Shown: positions 24,705 through 27,895 of the stretch, in pieces | Numbering within the stretch: position 1 is the first letter of the stretch | Layout of the letters: the number at the start of each line of letters is the position of its first letter | From: UBA10427 sp003500135 | GTDB taxonomy: Bacteria > Bacteroidota > Bacteroidia > Cytophagales > Cyclobacteriaceae | Assembly: GCA_963966275.1 (NCBI GenBank) | Contig: CAWZYQ010000040.1 | Coordinates: 1 to 27,895, forward strand | Length of the DNA stretch: 27,895 bases | Direction of reading: 5' to 3' | Translations under genes and position numbers: made by a program | The notes under the pieces: model-generated | Database searches by the model: none | What the model was told of the DNA's origin: nothing | What the model saw: the letters and a program-made list of their open reading frames with translations, nothing else

Positions 24705-25478
24705 ATGTCTGTATATACAACTGAGATAGCATCAGATAGTATCTCAAGTGACAACCCGATACATCAGCGATTGTTGAAAGCATACGTAGTTGCCAAAGAT
24801 TTTGTTAAAGGAGATGTGTTGGAAGTTGGCGTTGGAGAAGGCCGCGGTGTGGAGATGCTTATGCCGGGATGTGACACCTTTACAGGTATTGATAAGATTG
24901 ATGAAGTGATTCAGGATCTTTCAGGGAAGTATCCGCAGGGCATTTTCAAACAGATGAATATACCACCTTTTGATGGTCTGGCATCTAATAAATATGACAG
25001 TGTAATTAGTTTTCAGGTGATTGAGCACATAAAAAATGACCTGGGTTACCTCAAAGAAATTCACCGTGTACTAAAGCCCGGAGGTAAAGCTTTGATTACC
25101 ACCCCCAACATCAAGAAAACCCTTACACGAAATCCATGGCACATTAGAGAATACACGGCATCGGAGCTTAAACGGCTATGCCACAAGGTTTTTGATCAGG
25201 TAGAAATGAAGGGTATTGCCGGAAATGAAAAAGTGATGGAGTACTACGAGATGAATAAAAAATCGGTGGAGAAAATTATACGTTGGGATATTTTTAATCT
25301 GCAGTACCGATTACCTGCTGCCGTATTACGCGTTCCTTACGACCTGTTAAACAGAATGAACCGAAATAAATTAGAAGGTTCAAAAAATGATTTGGTGAGT
25401 AGTATTGATCATAGTGATTATTTGTTTTCTGACTCAGCAGAGTCCAGTCTGGACCTTTTTGCTGTTTTAACCAAATAG
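24705..25478 (+). CDS. Class I SAM-dependent methyltransferase
   Basis: A 257-residue soluble methyltransferase. Motif I is DVLEVGVGEGRGVEML (37-52), with FTGIDKIDEVI (59-69) as the motif containing the acidic ribose-binding residue. FQVIEHIKND (103-112) is the post-motif IV HxxR-like region, and EIHRVLKPGGKALITTPN (118-135) is the typical Methyltransf_11/25 segment. The C-terminal third has no clear family feature. The substrate cannot be told from the sequence; this subgroup is often near glycan or lipid genes, but here its neighbours are the GWxTD gene (divergent, 109 bp away) and dnaK (convergent). Single-gene unit ended by the terminator at 25507-25538. Confidence 0.85.
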   Translation: MSVYTTEIASDSISSDNPIHQRLLKAYVVAKDFVKGDVLEVGVGEGRGVEMLMPGCDTFTGIDKIDEVIQDLSGKYPQGIFKQMNIPPFDGLASNKYDSVISFQVIEHIKNDLGYLKEIHRVLKPGGKALITTPNIKKTLTRNPWHIREYTASELKRLCHKVFDQVEMKGIAGNEKVMEYYEMNKKSVEKIIRWDIFNLQYRLPAAVLRVPYDLLNRMNRNKLEGSKNDLVSSIDHSDYLFSDSAESSLDLFAVLTK

Positions 25479-25506
25479 AAATACAATGCTATTTGTTATT
25501 GAAAAC

Positions 25507-25538
25507 AAAAAAGACCGTCTGTAAGGACGGCCTTTTTT
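25507..25538. terminator. Bidirectional terminator between the methyltransferase and dnaK
   Basis: Arms 25507-25519 and 25526-25538: AAAAAAG / CCGTC pairs with GACGG / CTTTTTT, with one A-C mismatch inside and loop TGTAAG. The A-run on the left and T6 on the right make it suitable for both convergent transcripts; dnaK stops 22 bp to the right. Confidence 0.85.
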
Positions 25539-25559
25539 GGTATTATACCTTAAGATGGC

Positions 25560-27494
25560 TTATTTTTTATCTTTGTCATCTACTTCTTCATATTCCACAT
25601 CAGATACGTCTGAGTCGCCTGACTGTTGTTCGGCCCCACCTGTTGTCTGGTCTCCGGCAGCTGCTTCAGGACCTCCCTGAGCGCCACCCTGCGCCTGATA
25701 AATCTCCTGTGAGGCAGCCTGCCATGCATTGTTCAATTCTTCCATGGCGGAATCAATTGCGGCAACATCCTGGGATTTATGTGCTTCTTTCAGCTTGTTC
25801 AGACTGTTTTCTATTGTAGTTTTATTTCCTTCAGAAAGCTTATCGCCAAATTCTTTCAATTGCTTTTCAGTTTGGAAAATCAGTGAGTCGGCTGTATTGA
25901 TTTTTTCAATACGCTCTTTCTCCTGCTTATCCGATTCGGCATTAGCTTCCGCTTCTTCTTTCATCTTATTGATTTCCTCTTCCGTCAGTCCTGAAGAAGC
26001 TTCGATTCTGATTTTTTGCTCTTTACCCGTTCCTTTGTCTTTAGCTGACACGTTGAGGATTCCGTTGGCATCGATATCAAAAGCCACTTCAATTTGAGGT
26101 ACTCCTCTTGGTGCAGGTGGAATTCCATCGAGGTGGAATCGACCTATGGACTTGTTGTCCTTGGCCATTGGGCGCTCACCCTGCAGCACGTGTATTTCTA
26201 CCGAAGGCTGATTGTCGGCCGCAGTAGAGAATACTTCGGATTTTTTGGTTGGGATTGTAGTGTTCGACTCGATCAGTTTGGTGAAAACACCACCAAGGGT
26301 TTCAATACCTAATGAGAGAGGAGTTACATCGAGAAGTAATACATCTTTCACTTCACCGGTAAGTACACCACCCTGAATGGCAGCGCCTATTGCTACAACC
26401 TCATCCGGGTTTACACCTTTTGAAGGCTTTTTGCCAAAGAACTTCTCTACTTCTTCCTGAATACGGGGAATTCTGGTTGAACCACCCACTAAAATCACTT
26501 CATCCACGTCAGAAGGCGATACGCCAGCATCTTTAAGGGCAATTCTACATGGCTCGAGTGTCCTTTGTACCAGGCCATCGGTCAATTGCTCAAATTTTGA
26601 ACGAGACAACGATTTCACAAGGTGTTTTGGCACACCATCCACTGGCATGATATACGGCAGGTTGATTTCTGTCTGCGTAGAGCTTGACAATTCAATTTTT
26701 GCTTTCTCAGCAGCCTCTTTCAATCGCTGCAGCGCCATTGGATCTTTTTTCAGGTCAACACCCTCATCTTTTTTGAATTCGTCGGCCAGCCAGTCGATAA
26801 TTGTTGAATCGAAGTCGTCACCACCCAGGTGAACATCACCATTTGTTGATTTTACTTCGAAGACTCCATCGCCAAGTTCGAGAATTGAAATATCGAAAGT
26901 ACCACCACCAAGGTCAAATACTGCAACCTGAATGTCCTTGTTCTTTTTATCAAGACCGTATGCCAATGCTGCCGCCGTGGGCTCATTGATAATCCTTTTT
27001 ACTTCAAGTCCGGCAATTTGTCCGGCTTCTTTTGTTGCCTGACGTTCAGCATCATTAAAATATGCAGGTACGGTGATTACCGCTTCGGTCACTTCTGAGC
27101 CGAGGTAATCTTCAGCTGTCGATTTCATTTTTTGAAGAATCATGGCTGATAGTTCCTGCGGTGTGTAAAGTCTTTCACCGATTCTTATGCGAACGGTATC
27201 ATTATTGCCTTTTTCAATTTTATATGAAACGTGCTTACGTTCCTCACTTACTTCAGAATGCTTCTTTCCCATGAAGCGTTTCATGGAGTAAACGGTGTTT
27301 TCCGGGTTGGTAATGGCTTGTCGCTTGGCAGGGTCACCTACTTTGCGCTCTCCATTGCCGTTATCCAAAAAAGCTACAATAGAAGGTGTGGTCCTCCTAC
27401 CTTCACTGTTTGGAATAACTACCGGTTCATTTCCCTCCATCACTGCCACGCAGGAGTTTGTTGTACCTAAGTCTATACCAATTATTTTTCCCAT
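25560..27494 (-). CDS. dnaK: Molecular chaperone DnaK (Hsp70)
   Basis: A 644-residue Hsp70. The N-terminus GKIIGIDLGTTNSCVAVMEG (2-21) is the phosphate-1 signature. ITVPAYFNDAERQATKEAG (about 141-159) and IINEPTAAALAYG follow, then VFDLGGGTFDISILELGDG and VILVGGSTRIPRIQEEVEKF, the second and third Hsp70 signatures. The substrate-binding domain includes LLLDVTPLSLGIETLGGVF. A helical lid is followed by a Gly/Ala/Gln-rich linker and the acidic end EYEEVDDKDKK, typical of bacterial DnaK. Full length. It is a single gene: neither grpE nor dnaJ is visible. Upstream there is no CIRCE element, but there are a promoter-like sequence and two pairs of direct repeats. Confidence 0.97.
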   Translation of the reverse strand: MGKIIGIDLGTTNSCVAVMEGNEPVVIPNSEGRRTTPSIVAFLDNGNGERKVGDPAKRQAITNPENTVYSMKRFMGKKHSEVSEERKHVSYKIEKGNNDTVRIRIGERLYTPQELSAMILQKMKSTAEDYLGSEVTEAVITVPAYFNDAERQATKEAGQIAGLEVKRIINEPTAAALAYGLDKKNKDIQVAVFDLGGGTFDISILELGDGVFEVKSTNGDVHLGGDDFDSTIIDWLADEFKKDEGVDLKKDPMALQRLKEAAEKAKIELSSSTQTEINLPYIMPVDGVPKHLVKSLSRSKFEQLTDGLVQRTLEPCRIALKDAGVSPSDVDEVILVGGSTRIPRIQEEVEKFFGKKPSKGVNPDEVVAIGAAIQGGVLTGEVKDVLLLDVTPLSLGIETLGGVFTKLIESNTTIPTKKSEVFSTAADNQPSVEIHVLQGERPMAKDNKSIGRFHLDGIPPAPRGVPQIEVAFDIDANGILNVSAKDKGTGKEQKIRIEASSGLTEEEINKMKEEAEANAESDKQEKERIEKINTADSLIFQTEKQLKEFGDKLSEGNKTTIENSLNKLKEAHKSQDVAAIDSAMEELNNAWQAASQEIYQAQGGAQGGPEAAAGDQTTGGAEQQSGDSDVSDVEYEEVDDKDKK

Positions 27495-27500
27495 AATATT

Positions 27501-27588
27501 TTATTTAATGTCTTTGGTTTCAATTTTAATCGTCTACCAAAAGTTATCAATAGATATGCCAAGCTCTGATATGCCATTATTTAATGTC
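27501..27588. repeat. Two nested pairs of direct repeats in the dnaK control region
   Basis: TTATTTAATGTC occurs exactly at 27501-27512 and 27577-27588 (76 bp apart), and GATATGCCA occurs exactly at 27553-27561 and 27568-27576 (15 bp apart). The outer pair brackets the predicted dnaK promoter. The inner pair lies just upstream of its -33 element. They are likely regulator sites, but this is inference. Confidence 0.5.
27521..27550 (-). promoter_or_regulatory. Predicted dnaK promoter
   Basis: Minus strand: TTG (27550-27548), 19 bases, then TAAAATTG (27528-27521), one mismatch from TAnnTTTG. Predicted start is near 27514, about 20 nt before the ATG. It fits the housekeeping Bacteroidota consensus, with no recognisable heat-shock sigma-type sequence. 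Confidence 0.5.
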
Positions 27589-27679
27589 ATATTGTCATGA
27601 ATATGAAATATTTTAAAAAACCTGCGTATTTCTATTGCGACATTCCGACATAAAGCTTCGTTCATTCGGGTAGGAAGTG

Positions 27680-27708
27680 GTTTCGCATAGGATATCCTAT
27701 GTTGAAAC
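27680..27708. repeat. Palindrome with interrupted outer arms
   Basis: CATAGGATATCCTATG (27686-27701) is a perfect 16-bp palindrome. Outside it, GTTTC (27680-27684) and GAAAC (27704-27708) extend the symmetry after 1 and 2 unpaired bases. It lies 14 bp before the -33 element of the promoter at 27722, a position fitting an operator for a dimeric regulator. Confidence 0.5.
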
Positions 27709-27721
27709 ACGTAAGAGTTGA

Positions 27722-27752
27722 TTTGAATTTGAGAAAAATTGTTTTACTTTTA
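27722..27752 (+). promoter_or_regulatory. Predicted promoter reading to the right window edge
   Basis: TTTG (27722-27725), 19 bases, then TACTTTTA (27745-27752), one mismatch from TAnnTTTG. It would start transcription near 27758, directly before the small ORF at 27763/27773. Confidence 0.5.
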
Positions 27753-27772
27753 GCATAAAAAAATGCATTATT

Positions 27773-27862
27773 TTGAGATTGAGGACTAAAATTAAAAAGT
27801 GGTTGCTGATAGACACGGTATTGGGTACCCTGTTTATCTTTTTGGTTCTACTGGTAATTTAA
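27773..27862 (+). CDS. Possible small membrane peptide (29 residues, TTG start or frameshifted ATG)
   Basis: The frame from TTG 27773 encodes 29 residues: a basic N-terminal stretch (RLRTKIKK) then about 20 hydrophobic residues from Trp10 ending LVLLVI before a TAA. The shape is that of a one-pass small membrane protein. An ATG at 27763 opens a different frame that stops after 8 codons. If the T4 run at 27771-27774 were one base shorter, that ATG would read into the peptide and give 32 residues. A promoter-like sequence lies just upstream. I do not recognise a family, and the start is unproven. Confidence 0.35.
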   Translation: MRLRTKIKKWLLIDTVLGTLFIFLVLLVI

Positions 27863-27883
27863 TGGATAGAGGCTAAGTCCTCC

Positions 27884-27895
27884 ATGGAAAAACAG
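27884..27895 (+). CDS. Possible start of a further gene, cut by the right edge
   Basis: An ATG at 27884 begins MEKQ and runs off the window, 21 bp after the stop of the small ORF. Four codons are too few to judge. It is listed because it would make the small ORF the first gene of an operon. Confidence 0.2.

Noticed and set aside
27495..27680. CIRCE or other known heat-shock operator upstream of dnaK
   Set aside because: No TTAGCACTC/GAGTGCTAA pair was found; the repeats that are present are different.

Overview
The window looks like an ordinary chromosomal segment of a Bacteroidota bacterium, most likely a gliding member of the Cytophagales. The evidence is a GldH gliding-motility lipoprotein, a GWxTD-domain protein, a DUF2461 protein, a secreted FG-GAP protein with a type IX secretion (T9SS) C-terminal sorting domain, a RicT/PSP1 gene joined to gldH, and promoter-like sequences of the Bacteroidota type (TTG or TTTG, about 19-21 bases, TAnnTTTG). 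I see no rRNA, tRNA, CRISPR array, insertion sequence, phage gene or other clear sign of a mobile region.

Layout. The left edge cuts the 5' end of a pyrimidine-nucleoside phosphorylase gene (minus). A two-gene plus-strand unit follows (GT2 glycosyltransferase and a multi-pass GT-C-like mannosyltransferase, overlapping by 11 bp). It meets tail-to-tail a minus-strand unit murF - DUF2461 - TPR lipoprotein/secreted protein (2369-5512). Next on plus come the T9SS-exported FG-GAP protein (5689-7842) and a probably PPi-dependent phosphofructokinase (8020-9291). The latter converges on hemA (minus, 9366-10649) across a strong bidirectional terminator. hemA is divergent from a plus-strand pair: a membrane-anchored helix-hairpin-helix protein and a 1342-residue superfamily 1 helicase (10839-15904). 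The helicase meets, with one base between stop codons, the minus-strand operon recQ - purD - ricT - gldH (15906-21201).

Right part. manC (plus, 21537-22616) has a 335-bp upstream gap with several inverted repeats and converges on the minus-strand pair GWxTD protein - rlmB (22626-24595). A SAM-dependent methyltransferase (plus, 24705-25478) converges on dnaK (minus, 25560-27494) across another bidirectional terminator. The last 400 bases hold a structured dnaK control region with two pairs of direct repeats, a 16-bp perfect palindrome, and a promoter-like sequence in front of a possible 29-32-residue membrane peptide.

How the genes fit together. Most are housekeeping: cell wall (murF), glycolysis (PFK), tetrapyrrole (hemA), purines (purD), DNA repair (recQ, SF1 helicase), ribosome methylation (rlmB), protein folding (dnaK), and envelope/sugar functions (manC, GT2/GT-C pair, methyltransferase, gldH). 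ManC would supply GDP-mannose, which could feed mannosyltransferases such as the GT2/GT-C pair, although the genes are 20 kb apart. No clearly new multi-gene system stands out. The most interesting unexplained signals are non-coding: the repeat architecture around the dnaK promoter, the palindrome plus tiny membrane ORF at the right edge, and a potential pseudoknot in front of the phosphofructokinase gene.
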